The notes: generated by a model from the sequence alone, not told the origin. DNA of 64,000 bases from Hippasteria phrygiana (GCA_037893225.1 JAZGUH010000197.1:186001-250000); one strand, 5' to 3'; positions 45,081 through 55,608 are shown, counted from the first letter of the stretch. Translations and numbers: made by a program.

Positions 45081-45104
45081 AAAAACTGTTCTGCCTTAAT
45101 ACAG

Positions 45105-45360
45105 GAGCACATACAGTCGAGGCTGGTAACTTAGTAGATGGCGACAACGAAATTGTCGTCCATATTGACGTTCAGATGTCCGACGGGGATCATAATGTCA
45201 ACTATTCCTACCATGCCTTGGAAGCTGGGATTGGTGTCAGTCAAGGAGCGGTCATATGGGTCGCGTACTACAAGCTGGCCATCATGCGGGATGGCACAGA
45301 GAAACCTGCTCTCAATGTGTCCTTCAGCCACAACAGCTCACTGGCAACCCACACTCTCGG
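45105..45360 (+). CDS. Exon 15: C-terminal half of module M6
   Basis: Acceptor ccttaatacag; the first two bases complete Gly; phase 2 out at ctcgg|gtaggt. It encodes AHTVEAGNLVDGDNEIVVHI, then IWVAYYKLAIM and ALNVSFSHNSSLATHTLG. The DNEIVVHIDV strand matches the second-half start of the other modules. This half is longer than its relatives by about 20 residues. Confidence 0.9.
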
Positions 45361-45602
45361 GTAGGTAGCCTACTTTATTTCTTAATTATCCTCGTGTTTT
45401 TTCACGAAAAATTTAAAGTCTTACCTCTAATATAGCCCAAAATTATAAGTACCTTTGCAATAGAAAGTGACAATTGAAATATTACACCTAAAATTGAACC
45501 TGTAATGCAGATATTTTTATGTCAGTCGATGGAATTTGCATTTGGGGATGTCATAAATATCAATGGGATTTTGTTGCCCATCCCGCCTTTGTATAATACT
45601 GT

Positions 45603-45776
45603 GTGATCACTGCTTTCCAAGAGCCTGTTGGCAAGTATGGGATCGAATCAATCAGCCTAATCCTGTAGATGAAGACATCATCACCATAGAGCAGGAGGTT
45701 GTGGGTTCAAGTCCTGATCAAGCAGGCCTTGTGAATTTTCCCCCACAAATCTGGACAATGCACTGAGCATACAGTA
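45603..45776 (+). repeat. Second tRNA-like SINE family, worn copy
   Basis: Has a B-box-like gtgggttcaagtcc, a trailing ccttgtgaattttccc and a leading actgctttccaagagcctgt, in common with the pair at 51020-51432. The anticodon arm is not interpretable. Confidence 0.6.
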
Positions 45777-46904
45777 TTAAACACCACGCTGAAAGATACT
45801 GTTGAAAGATAATGAGCAAAAGTGTAACTTGATTTCCTGTTTGCTGTGCAAAACAAACTGCTTAAGTAAAAGTAGATATCGATTTGCCTATTAACTGTGT
45901 TGCTTTGTGTTTTAGTCAGAAAACTATAAATTATTCAATTCATTTTTTTTCTCCAGTTATTCTAACTTGTACTGTATGGTCCCTTATTTGTCATATACCC
46001 ACAAATAGAACCATTGGCTCGTACCCACTGCCCAAACAGGACACTTGGAATGGACTTTTTATCTTGTAATATCATCAATAAACCACATAGGAAATTGAAG
46101 AGGTGATTTAATCAATTGTTGGAGTGAGCAAAGACATTTTGTCACTGTTTTCAGGAAGGGACGAGCTTGTCAAAAATGATAACTTTTTGTCACTTTTTAG
46201 GCTAGTTAACATTGTACTCAACCATTCTGACTTACATGTATGTACTTTCATCAGGAAAAGTTAATTAATTTCTGAAGTAGACTAATTGTGCAAGGGGACG
46301 ACATGTCAACAAATTGCAGTTTGCATTTTCACGAAGACATGAACATGCCTGCCCCTTGAACTGGCACAAACACGGCACGGAGATTTGTAAAAGGAGCTAA
46401 CTGAGATTTTAGGTATACATTGTAAATGCGAAGGGATGGGCATCTTTGATACACTGGTGCATCATGTTAACAAGTGCACCCAGAAAAATAGGTCAACTGG
46501 GATTTTTGTTTTAACAAAGGGATAGGCATCTTTAACTAATTAAATGTTGCTAATTAACCATTGTGCATATCATGTAGTTGCTGAAGTTAAAATTTAGCTT
46601 TCAAAGAACCACATGAGTGTTTTTCCCTGCATAAAATTGTCTTAATCTTTTGCTTTTTGCAGTTGTAAAATGAGAACTTCAAGTGCGATTTAGAGCTCAA
46701 AATGTGTTTTTCTTAAAAATCGACATGCCTGTCTCTTCGTAAAAACGGTGATGGACAAGAGTGGTACTGTCAGTTTTGGTTTTGTTTTGTTTTGTTTTTC
46801 TGGGGAAATTAGTATCCTGACTGCTTCCGAGTCTTTCAAATTAATTTTCGAATGGTATTTTTTTCAGGCCGACTTTTTTTCTTTGATGTTTTGCTCACAC
46901 CCCA

Positions 46905-47100
46905 TCAGATGACACACACCCCCCATCAGATGACACCCCCCTCCCCCATCAGATGACACCCCCCCCCCCCCCCATCAGATGAAACCCCCCCATCAGATGA
47001 CACCCCCCCCCATCAGATGACACCCCCCCCCCAATCAGATGACACCCCCCCAATCAGATGACACCCCCCCCCCCCCCCTTAATCAGATGACACCCCCCCC
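46905..47100 (+). repeat. Variable-length minisatellite (catcagatgacac plus C run)
   Basis: About eight units of a constant catcagatgacac core, each followed by a C tract of 4 to 15 bases. Confidence 0.9.
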
Positions 47101-47107
47101 CATTCAA

Positions 47108-47245
47108 ATGACTTCTGACTAGCACCACCTGAGCAAAAGATACTGAAAAATTGGGAGACTGCTAACCAGTACAGTAATCCAGAGGTTGGAGGTTCTAATC
47201 CACTACTGCCAGTTTTCTTTGTTCACTTTGAAAATTGTTAACAAT
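47108..47245 (+). repeat. Worn solo copy of the 313-bp tRNA-like SINE
   Basis: Reads gacttctgactagcaccac, gatactgaaaaattgggaga, a collapsed tRNA head with gttggaggttctaatcc, and tgccagttttctttgttcac. The A box is lost. Confidence 0.75.
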
Positions 47246-47429
47246 TGGTAAACTAGGATCCGTTTTGGTTTGTTTTTACCTCAAGTTTTAAATAAACATC
47301 TTTGCTATCAGTGCTCCACTGTTGGTCGAATTCTGGTTTGAGCCAGTGGTAAAGGAGTTTGTCGAAAACAATTTGTCACAAGTTTGTGAACTTACTAAAG
47401 ACAAAACATCGACTTTTTTGCTCGATTAG

Positions 47430-47616
47430 GGACACGGTCTGGTACGAGGTGGAGGTGACCCACACCACAGACTCCTCGGCGGAAGCAGTCAATGTCAAAG
47501 GTCATGTCTTCTTGCCGCCGTACATTAAATTGAACAGGATGGTGCCCAACTATAACATCAGCAGCAAGCAGCCAGACATTGTCCAATCAGATGATACCAC
47601 TGGCTTCTACTTCACG
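47430..47616 (+). CDS. Exon 16: N-terminal half of module M7, DUF11-like
   Basis: Acceptor ctcgattag; the first base completes Gly; phase 0 out at acg|gtaaag. It encodes DTVWYEVEVTHTTDSSAEAV, then NVKGHVFLPPYIKLN. The pattern Y-x-[IV]-x-[VI]-x-N/H-T-x-x-S-x-A-x-N-V with a following LPP matches the core of DUF11-type bacterial surface repeats as I know them. This is the best single clue to the fold of the whole repeat series. Confidence 0.85.
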
Positions 47617-47912
47617 GTAAAGAACAAAATGAAGTTGTGGAATTTGATGTCAGTTTGGGACCTGCTCCGTGGAAAATGAGACAATTTTTTTTTGTCAGAG
47701 CTGTGGGCATTGCAACAAAGATGTGAACTTTTGTTTCTATTTTGATGTCATTTTTCATTGCTAGGGAGAACACCTTTATGTTAGTGTCACTTATGATTTT
47801 CAGTCCCGTTTGTTTTTTTAAAAAGTCTTGGCTGAATATCAATTACCCGCAATATGGCTGCTAATTTGGCCACAAATAATGCATGTATGCATGCAAAACC
47901 TCGACTGAAAAG

Positions 47913-48146
47913 CAGAGTTGTAATCAAGTCAATCACAAGTCAGATCAAAAGGCAGATCACAAGTCAATCACAAGTCAGCTCACAAGCTACATGGGATGAA
48001 CAATGACAAAGGAATGCTTTTGTTATATAATGTGTTTGAATAGCTTGTTACATGGCTTGAGACCAGAATTGTGAAGTGACTTGTGATGACTTGTGATGAC
48101 TTGTGATGACTTGTGATGACTTGTGATTGACTTGATTACAACTCTG
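47913..48146. mobile_element. Complete hAT-like MITE with repeat-rich TIRs and perfect target duplication
   Basis: Flanks ctgaaaag at 47905-47912 and 48147-48154. The ends cagagttgtaatcaagtcaa and ttgattacaactctg are inverted. Each TIR contains acaagtcaatc-type 11-mers (left) or gacttgtgatg units (right). Its core is shared with 7899-8278. Confidence 0.9.
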
Positions 48147-48199
48147 CTGAAAAGTACATTTTAATATAGAACAAATATTTATGATAAATAACTTTTTAA

Positions 48200-48388
48200 C
48201 CCCTTGAAGCCAGCTGCCGTCTGTAGCCGGATGACAGCTATACACGTATTCTCTGCATTTTCAATCCGTTGTTGGATTATTGTGTATGTTACGCTTGGCT
48301 GCACAAGCCTCTTGTATCCGTTTTTGCTTGGCTGCACAAGTCAGCATGGCACCTGGGCACCCCATTATAACACCCATACTCAAGGGGG
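48200..48388 (+). mobile_element. TTAA-flanked MITE, copy 6 (cleanest)
   Basis: TTAA at 48196-48199 and 48389-48392; ends ccccttgaag and tactcaaggggg. Internal gccggatgacagctatac and ttgttggattattgtgtatg blocks are shared with copies 1 and 5. Confidence 0.85.
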
Positions 48389-48392
48389 TTAA

Positions 48393-48483
48393 CACTATGA
48401 ACATCTAACAAAAGAAAACCCACGCAGTCCTTTGTTACAAACAAAGGACTGCGTGGGTTTTCTTTTGTTAGATGTTCATAGTG
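48393..48483. mobile_element. 91-bp near-perfect palindrome with TAA target duplication
   Basis: Arms 48393-48436 and 48440-48483 are exact inverted copies (44 bp each) around a 3-base loop. TAA lies on both sides (48390-48392, 48484-48486). The tips cactatgaacatct are the same as those of the 2.7-kb element at 60622-63340. A 3-bp TWA-type duplication fits the PIF/Harbinger superfamily. Confidence 0.9.
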
Positions 48484-49146
48484 TAAAATGAACAGGTTGG
48501 AGATGAACTTAATGAAATGTCAAGAAAACAAAGCTGAAAACAAATTCAAAGCGCTTTATCTTTAGTAAGGTTTCAGAGTTTGTGAAAAACACACAATTTT
48601 CAGCCATTGATTTCTCTAAATAATATCATCTAATCATCTAAGGGGAAATAAAAAAAAGTTTCATGTCCCCACTTGCTTCCTTTTTGGAGGCCGCCTAGAT
48701 TTTTAAAAATTTTTGACCACAGACAAATTATGTATAAAAAAACAAAAATGTCAACCAGTCAATCGGAAAATAAATAATTTTTATTTTTTTAAATTTGTTT
48801 TTGCTGATATGGTGCTACAAACATACTAAAAAACACTTTAAATATGTTCAGTTCTCTTGTCCAACATGTCTCTGTCATTTTTAATGCTTCTTTGAACAGG
48901 GAAATGCCAACGGTTGCCAGAATTTCTTTTTAATAATGGCCATCTTGAAAATGAAAAATAGAAAGTCCCTCTTCCTCCTTTTTTGTTTTTACTCGGCCTA
49001 ATGACATCTAATCATGTTGAATGACGAAAAGAACAATTTTGCTATAGCGATCACTGAAACACAGCATGTCACTTTTTGTTTTCTTGATGCAAGTATATTC
49101 ATGACTATTAACTTCCATCTTTCATTCCTTTGCTTTCCACAACCAG

Positions 49147-49257
49147 TTGCCACGGATGTTTTTCACCGACCATATTGCATTCAGCATTGAAACTACCATC
49201 AAGACTGATTATCGTTATAAGCTGACCAAGGACTGGAAAGGAACGACTCCAATCGAG
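49147..49257 (+). CDS. Exon 17: middle of module M7
   Basis: Acceptor ttccacaaccag; phase 0 to phase 0; 37 codons. It encodes LPRMFFTDHIAFSIETTIKT then DYRYKLTKDW, and ends GTTPIE before gtaata. The DHIAFSIETTI strand stands where other modules have D-x-I-x-[IV]. Confidence 0.82.
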
Positions 49258-49465
49258 GTAATAAACTGATGCATTTGACATATTGGCCAATCACAGCCTT
49301 GCGTGCTCATGACAGTCACACATGTCAGAATCTTGTGGGACTATAGTCGCGACTGTGATTGGTCAATATGTGAAGGGGCGGAGCTTAATGGATTGGTCTA
49401 TTAGCATAACATTTCATGGTAAGTGGATCCAGCAGTATAATAAGGCCAACAAGATAAATAATAAA

Positions 49466-49728
49466 TTGTGTTGCCCTTAAATGGGAAAAAAATTGGAGGA
49501 AGATTTGATTGGTCGATTTGTTTTTGTTTTTCACAAGTCGTGTAACTCGGAAGTTGGGAGGCATAAAAGTAAGGCGATATGCACAATCGTAGCTGTATTT
49601 AAAGACAATTATTTTAATAAAAGGAGCAATTTTAAACATTTCTTTACAAATTGTGACCATAAAAAAACCCAAAAATGTCACCCGACTTTTGTGACTTTTA
49701 GGGTCGGTTGCGGATGGCAACACAACTA
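49466..49728 (-). mobile_element. Short TIR MITE, copy 2 (inverted relative to 8767)
   Basis: Begins attgtgttgcccttaaatgg and ends gcggatggcaacacaact. Contains cccgacttttgtgactttta, the complement of the block in copy 1. Confidence 0.72.
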
Positions 49729-51019
49729 TTTATTTATTTTTTGGCCTAACTGTGGATCTGAGTATATACAGTAGGTTTAACTTTTATTTGCACAATTGCA
49801 ATCTCCAGTTGAGGGGTGTGGTTTGGGGCACTGGCTAGGGGTTCTTCGTTACTCCACTTGGTGCTCCCCTTGTCTTCTATTTGATATCATGGTTCCCCTG
49901 ATGGACCAGTGGCATAAAGATGGCAGTTAGCTCTGTGCGAACGAGTATTCCACATATTTTTCTTGGAATAGGCCTACGAAGTGACTGAATGGCGATGATA
50001 TTAAACTTTATTTGTGGGTGAATGTTTAATGATTTTTTTGCTTGTACCTGCTGATCTGTGTAACTGTGTTCTGGTCCATGATGATTGAGTTTGATTCTCT
50101 GAAAAACATATACAATACAGTTGGTGGTCCGGCGGGCTTAGCACGGGAAACTCCGGTTGCCCGGAGGCCTGGCGTGGTTGTCCCGGGCGTCTGGGCCCGG
50201 GATTTGTCGAGCTCTGCACAGTCATAGAAACTCCTGAAAAATCCTGGAATTTAAAGTATCATGGAAAGTCATAGAATTTTGTTGTTTTACAAGGAGTCAT
50301 GGAAAATTGATACGTCATAGAATTTCACACAGCCAATACATATGGTCAGTGTATTGTAAATAGACTTTTAAGATGTTTAAAAAACAAAAAACGCAAGAGT
50401 TGGTCATGGAAAGCCTAATGTTTTCCTGAAAAGTCGTGGAATTTAAGATTTCCTTTGGAACCCTGCAGATCATTGTATCCTTAGTTCAGGTACTAACTCC
50501 TTCATCTACTTCAGGGGAAAATGACAAACTTTTACATTAATAATTTCTCATAAGCCATCATTTTTCAATTATTGGTTGGTTGGTTGGTCATGGATGGTTT
50601 GCGTGTTGGTTAGTTTTTTTTGTTATTCATTCGATCGAATCCCACAGCCCAAATTATATGAGTGGTGCATATTAAAAGTTATTATATTAAAATTTCTTGA
50701 GTATTAAATAAGATACCGGTAGCAAATAATACAAATCGGTCAAGTGCCATATTAAACATAAAATCAACAAAATACAAAAAGCAAGTGAAATTTTCTGTAA
50801 TGTTCTTTCTGCATTATGGTCTACCAAAACGTGCAGCATTTTGTGCTTTGGGCAAAGCCAAATGCAAATACTGTTCGACTTGCTTTGTGAAGCAGAAATA
50901 ACACTGTATGACTATCACTACATGTATATTTCAATGCATAATAACTGGATAGCCCTACCAAGGCGGTTGTGCAGTAGCATACAGATACAGGACTGTTACA
51001 AGAGAGATTTTTACCTTTC

Positions 51020-51165
51020 CCAATGTATGATCAGTGCTTTCCGAAAGCCTGTTGGAAAAGAATTCACAGGCTTACTTGGGCGGGACTCGAACCCACGACC
51101 TCCTGCTTACTAGTGCAGACATCTTACCACTCAACCAACGAGCTTGCCGGGGTTTGGCTGGCCAA
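51020..51165 (-). repeat. Second tRNA-like SINE family, minus-strand copy
   Basis: On the minus strand: gttggttgagtggtaagatg (A-box region), gtgggttcgagtcccgc (B box), then gcctgtgaattcttttcc and the agcactgatc end. It forms an inverted pair with the next entry. Confidence 0.75.
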
Positions 51166-51284
51166 TTCCAATCTAATGTAGCAGTGGGTACCACATAACC
51201 AGTAAGAAGATGGAATTTGCATTGGGGATGAAATAAATTACAAGAGATTTTTGCCCTTTCCCCACCGACCCTTTGCCCACTTTG

Positions 51285-51432
51285 AATGAGCCAGCCAACC
51301 CTGGCAAGCTTGGTGGTCGAGTAGTTAAAAGACGTCTGCACTAGTAAGTTGTAGGTCGTGGGTTCGAGTCCCGCCCAAGGAAGCCTGTGAATTTTTTTCC
51401 CCACAGGCTCTCGGAAAGCACTGAGCATATGT
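51285..51432 (+). repeat. Second tRNA-like SINE family, plus-strand copy
   Basis: Reads gcttggtggtcgagtagtta, gtcgtgggttcgagtcccgc, aagcctgtgaattttt and ggaaagcactgagcat. Arms of about 140 bp pair with the copy at 51020, with a spacer of about 120 bp. Confidence 0.75.
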
Positions 51433-51518
51433 ACAGTGCTTCATACACTGTCCGTAATTTCTTTCAACCCCCACGCAAATTCTATCTTCTAACATAATAA
51501 CTTGTATTTGTCATTCAG

Positions 51519-51633
51519 GTCATTTATTACATGTCCCGCTATGATACCAACCACTACACTGAGGGCCAGTTCTTCAGCGAGCCAATGGACTTTGTCACGT
51601 ATGACTTCACTGTACCCTACCCATATATCCCAG
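51519..51633 (+). CDS. Exon 18: end of module M7 and linker to the discoidin domain
   Basis: Acceptor gtcattcag; phase 0 in, phase 1 out at ccag|gtaatc. It encodes VIYYMSRYDTNHYTEGQFF and FVTYDFTVPYPYIP. The proline-rich end leads to PGSSPPPTCG in exon 19. Confidence 0.85.
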
Positions 51634-52721
51634 GTAATCAAATTTTAATCGCCGTCAGTAATAAACTTAGTCGAATATTGTTTTAATCAAATGCCATATC
51701 CAGTGTGCTGCTAAAAGACAGATTATAGCGACCCTCGGCAGCATATTGAATATTGAATAACATTTAACAAGTTTGGCTTTTGAGATTAACGTGCCAGAAT
51801 GAAGAGGAATAAATAGGCTTTCTGATGATAACCAAATGTATTATTCCAATCCGAAAATATGACCTGGCTTCACGAAATGGGCAGAAAGTAGCAGAAGTTG
51901 AAAATTGTGATTATTGTATTTCCTGAAAATACATGCAATAAGCTTGAATTTGATGTACTGTGTATTGCTGTAGCTCATTCCTGGGCCCTGCTATAACTTT
52001 TTGAAGTTGTTAGGGTCTTGACCCCTTATTTTGAGAAAATGAAGCTCAAAGTTTGTGAACTTGCAGAGTATAAACGTGGTTCAAAAAGAAATCACTCTCC
52101 CAAAAATATTTCCAGTTTCAGACATGCAACTTTTCCGCGGATCTGCGGATTTCCGAGTTTTTTAAAATTCCGACCGCAAACAAACTATCCGCGCTGCGGC
52201 TCGTTTCCCACTGTGGCGACCGTGGAATTGTTCGCCGATATTGCTAGTGCACATCATCTGGCTCCGTATTTTGTATACATACATACATGTAGCATAGAAA
52301 GGTGCAGGGCACAGACTCTGTGCGCATTATGTAGCGTACCTGTACAATCTTGCCGTTTTATGAACGTTTTGCTATAGCGCCCTCTATCGACTACAGACTT
52401 ATAGTCAGGTTCCACATTTTTTTTCTCGCTTGAATGAATACAATACAGTACAATCGGGATACAGACACTATACCTACATGTTGCACGCGCTGGTAAAACG
52501 TTGGAAAAACGTGTTTGGATATCGATTTAACTTGAGATTCATTAGTTGAGAATGTAAATTTTTACATCTGAATAAATGGTAAAAAAAAAAAATTTGAAGC
52601 ATTTTGTGTAATTTTTATATAGAAAACATGCCACAAAATGATGTTAAAATCTCCTACTCAGCTTTCAATCCAAGTGGTCATAAACTGTTCAGAATGCACC
52701 ACAGAGCACCTAGAATTCAAA

Positions 52722-52815
52722 CATTTTCGGGGCCCTAAGGCTGGCCCCAGACCCCTAAGGCTGGCCCCGGACCCCACGCTGTAACAAGGGCTTCGCGCTA
52801 CGCGCTCTCAAATTG
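52722..52815 (+). repeat. GC-rich repeat G, copy 2
   Basis: The segment attttcggggccctaaggct, with repeated ccctaaggctggcccc units, then ggcttcgcgctacgcgctc. Related to 30865-30960. Confidence 0.65.
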
Positions 52816-53115
52816 GTGAAGATATTTTACTCGTTTTTTTGCAATTGAAGAGTTGCATGCCTGCAGTTTGAATTTAGTTTTTAAACTTTTTTTTTGGAAA
52901 GAAAGAGTTCAACTTCACACTCATTTCGTGCTGCCAGGTCACTTATTGAGAAAATGGCTTTGAAAAAATCATGTGGTGCATGCGCTACCAATGCCACCAT
53001 AACTTTTTAAAACAAATGATTGCACCTGGATTTTTATGTTAATGAACAGTGATGAAGCTTAAAAATCTCTGAATTGATTCCGCCATGATTTTTTACATTT
53101 CCATTTTTTTATATA

Positions 53116-54506
53116 GGTTTTCCCGGCCAATTTAAACCAAATTTAATTCCTTTCAGCAGTTGGCATTCACTGGCCAAATAAGATCATTCAAATTCATGAG
53201 GTCGCAAAGATCATTCAATTTCGTAAAAGCCAGCAGCAAGAGGCTGGTCAACCATTTAATTTCATCAATTGGCAAACATTTTTCAAATGTTTTCATTTAA
53301 ATTCGTTTTAATGGTATGTGCTTTCTGATTCGTATTTTAATTTGACGTGGTCCGAACATTAGCAGAAATAAAGAAGAAAACATAAAGACCAGTGCAAACT
53401 ATCACAAGGCTATAGCGAAAGATTTTGTTTTCATTTCAAACTTATCACCATAACTTTTTAAACTTTACTTTAATAACAGTCTTCTAGATACAGGGTACAG
53501 GCTTTAACTTTAATCATGGGGTAACAAAGCAAAAGGAACAATTATTGCAATTAAGACAAAACACATGCATATGATGTAAATGAAATGCAAACAACACGGA
53601 AACGCATCTAAAAAAGAAACCTTAAGTGCCAGTAAAAGAGCTATTGGCAGCTTCCTCGAATAAACAAACCATAACTCATGTTTAAAGGGACACATTGCTT
53701 TGGATTTGGCGATTTAGGCTATAAAAATGAAATGGATATGGTTGGGAAGCTTTTTTTAAAGTAGAATATAAAGATTCACATAACTATCCCTTCAAATTGC
53801 GTGGTTTTTGTTTAATTTGGTGACAAATAACGGTCCGCCATTTTGTAGAACCAAATGTTTGACTCCACAAAATGGCGGACCGTGTTCACCAGTCGTATTT
53901 CCAGTCGCCAGCCTAAAGACTCTTACAGCGTATTTTGCGCATTATTTAGACCGTGGTATTTACTATTGGAAATAAGTCTATGTTTCGCGGGTCAGATGTC
54001 AAGGGTCAGCGGCCATTTTTTTGTTTTGTAATCACTACTCACTAATTACAACATATTATACGTGTTTTTTTGCATGAACAACTCTTATAAAAGACAAGGG
54101 ACATTTCCAAACAGCAAAAATTCATGACATTTGAAGGCAATGTGTCCCTTTAATTTGAACGTACAGAATTTAAAATTCATTGCCCATAAACGAAAAATAC
54201 AATAAAAACTAGCAACAAATTCATGTGTGCTTCGATGAGTTTTAATTTGATTTCATGAATTATAGATAGGTAGTAGAAATTCAACTGGAGATTGGTGCAA
54301 ATGTAGTCTTGAATGCCAATAAACGAAATAGAATGACTAAAACGAACCTGAATGAAAAGAACGAAATCATGTGTGCACAAACACGAAATTGAATGCAATA
54401 GTAGCTAAAAAGAAACCCTGGTTTGATTGAATTAGGGGAAATGCGTGAATTTGAATGCATGGTAATGAAAGTGAATTAATTTGTGATGAAATTGGCCGGG
54501 AAAACC
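53116..54506. mobile_element. 1.4-kb TIR element flanked by TATA
   Basis: The ends ggttttcccggccaattt and aaattggccgggaaaacc are exact inverted copies. TATA stands on both sides (53112-53115, 54507-54510). The interior holds many short aattcatga/gaaattg stretches and no transposase. A Kolobok-type MITE is nested at 53686-54149. Confidence 0.82.
53686..54149. mobile_element. TTAA-flanked MITE (agggacacattgc ends), nested
   Basis: TTAA at 53682-53685 and 54150-54153; tips agggacacattgc and gcaatgtgtccct. An internal hairpin (53830-53846 with 53867-53883) has 17-bp perfect arms reading acggtccgccattttgt. This family is distinct from the CCCCTTGA-ended TTAA MITEs. Confidence 0.87.
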
Positions 54507-54894
54507 TATATATTACAAATATTAGGTCATCATTGCAATAAAAAGATGTATTCTTAACATGAATATCAATAAGATGTTTTGCAATTAAAACTACTGATAT
54601 TATTGCAACTTTGTTTTGTAATTGTATGCACTATTAATATAAATATTAAAATACCTTTTTTAGTACAATGTAAAAATTACGATGTCAAAGCATTTTCCAG
54701 CTAACAAGCATGCTTTCAAATCCTTTGTCTTATACTTTATCCTATTAATTTTACCACCTTCCATCCCTATTACCTGGTCTCTTTTTTCCACTTTGTTATA
54801 ACCTACCCCAACCTATTCCCTAACACCCCCCAACCTACATGTACTTCCCCAATCTACCCTTCTACATGTAACCTATCCTTTACCCCTAACCTAC

Positions 54895-55040
54895 CCTCCC
54901 CATTACCCTCACCCCCCTCACCCCCCACCCCACCCCCCCACCCCCACCTCCACCCCCCCCTCCACCCCCCCCCCCCCCCCCCCCCCCCACCCCCCCCCCC
55001 CCACCCCCCCTCTCACCCCCCCTCACCCCCCTACTTCATT
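54895..55040 (+). repeat. C-rich low-complexity tract
   Basis: Runs of C broken by A or T, following a stretch of aacctacc-type repeats from about 54800. Confidence 0.95.
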
Positions 55041-55555
55041 ATATCATTATCCTTCCAACCTACCTTTGTCAACCTACCTCCTCGATCTTTCACCCCATTG
55101 TTTATGCAATGTTGTCTTTTATGTATTATTGTCTTTATACATTTTAAATTATAGTAGTTTTTACTTATAATGATTACTTTTGTATGTTTAATGAAATTTT
55201 TTACTTTTTAAAGATTGTAACAGCTTACACAATTCCGCCTATGGGCTCCGTGCGCCGTCGAATGAGGGCGCTGTCCACATAGCAAGTGCACTTCCATGGG
55301 CAGTACGTCGCTGATATCCGCTCCGCGCTCCTCGTTCATTTGATACTCGTATACCAGTGGGATTGCTTTGTCTGTTCGCTGACTCTCGATAATTGCGTTT
55401 TCAATAAGAATATCACAGCGGGAACCAGACACTTAATAAATTGAAGTCAGGTAAGATGGCGTCGATATTGACCCCCCAACTCGCCTTTTCTTTCCGCTGA
55501 GGGGGTAGTTGTGCACGGAGCTCATAGTGGCCAGGAGGCTTTTTGTAATAAACCA

Positions 55556-55556
55556 T

Positions 55557-55607
<51 letters not shown>

Positions 55608-55608
55608 A
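55556..55608 (+). repeat. Tetranucleotide microsatellite (atct), about 13 units
   Basis: Perfect tatc/ctat run. Confidence 0.97.
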
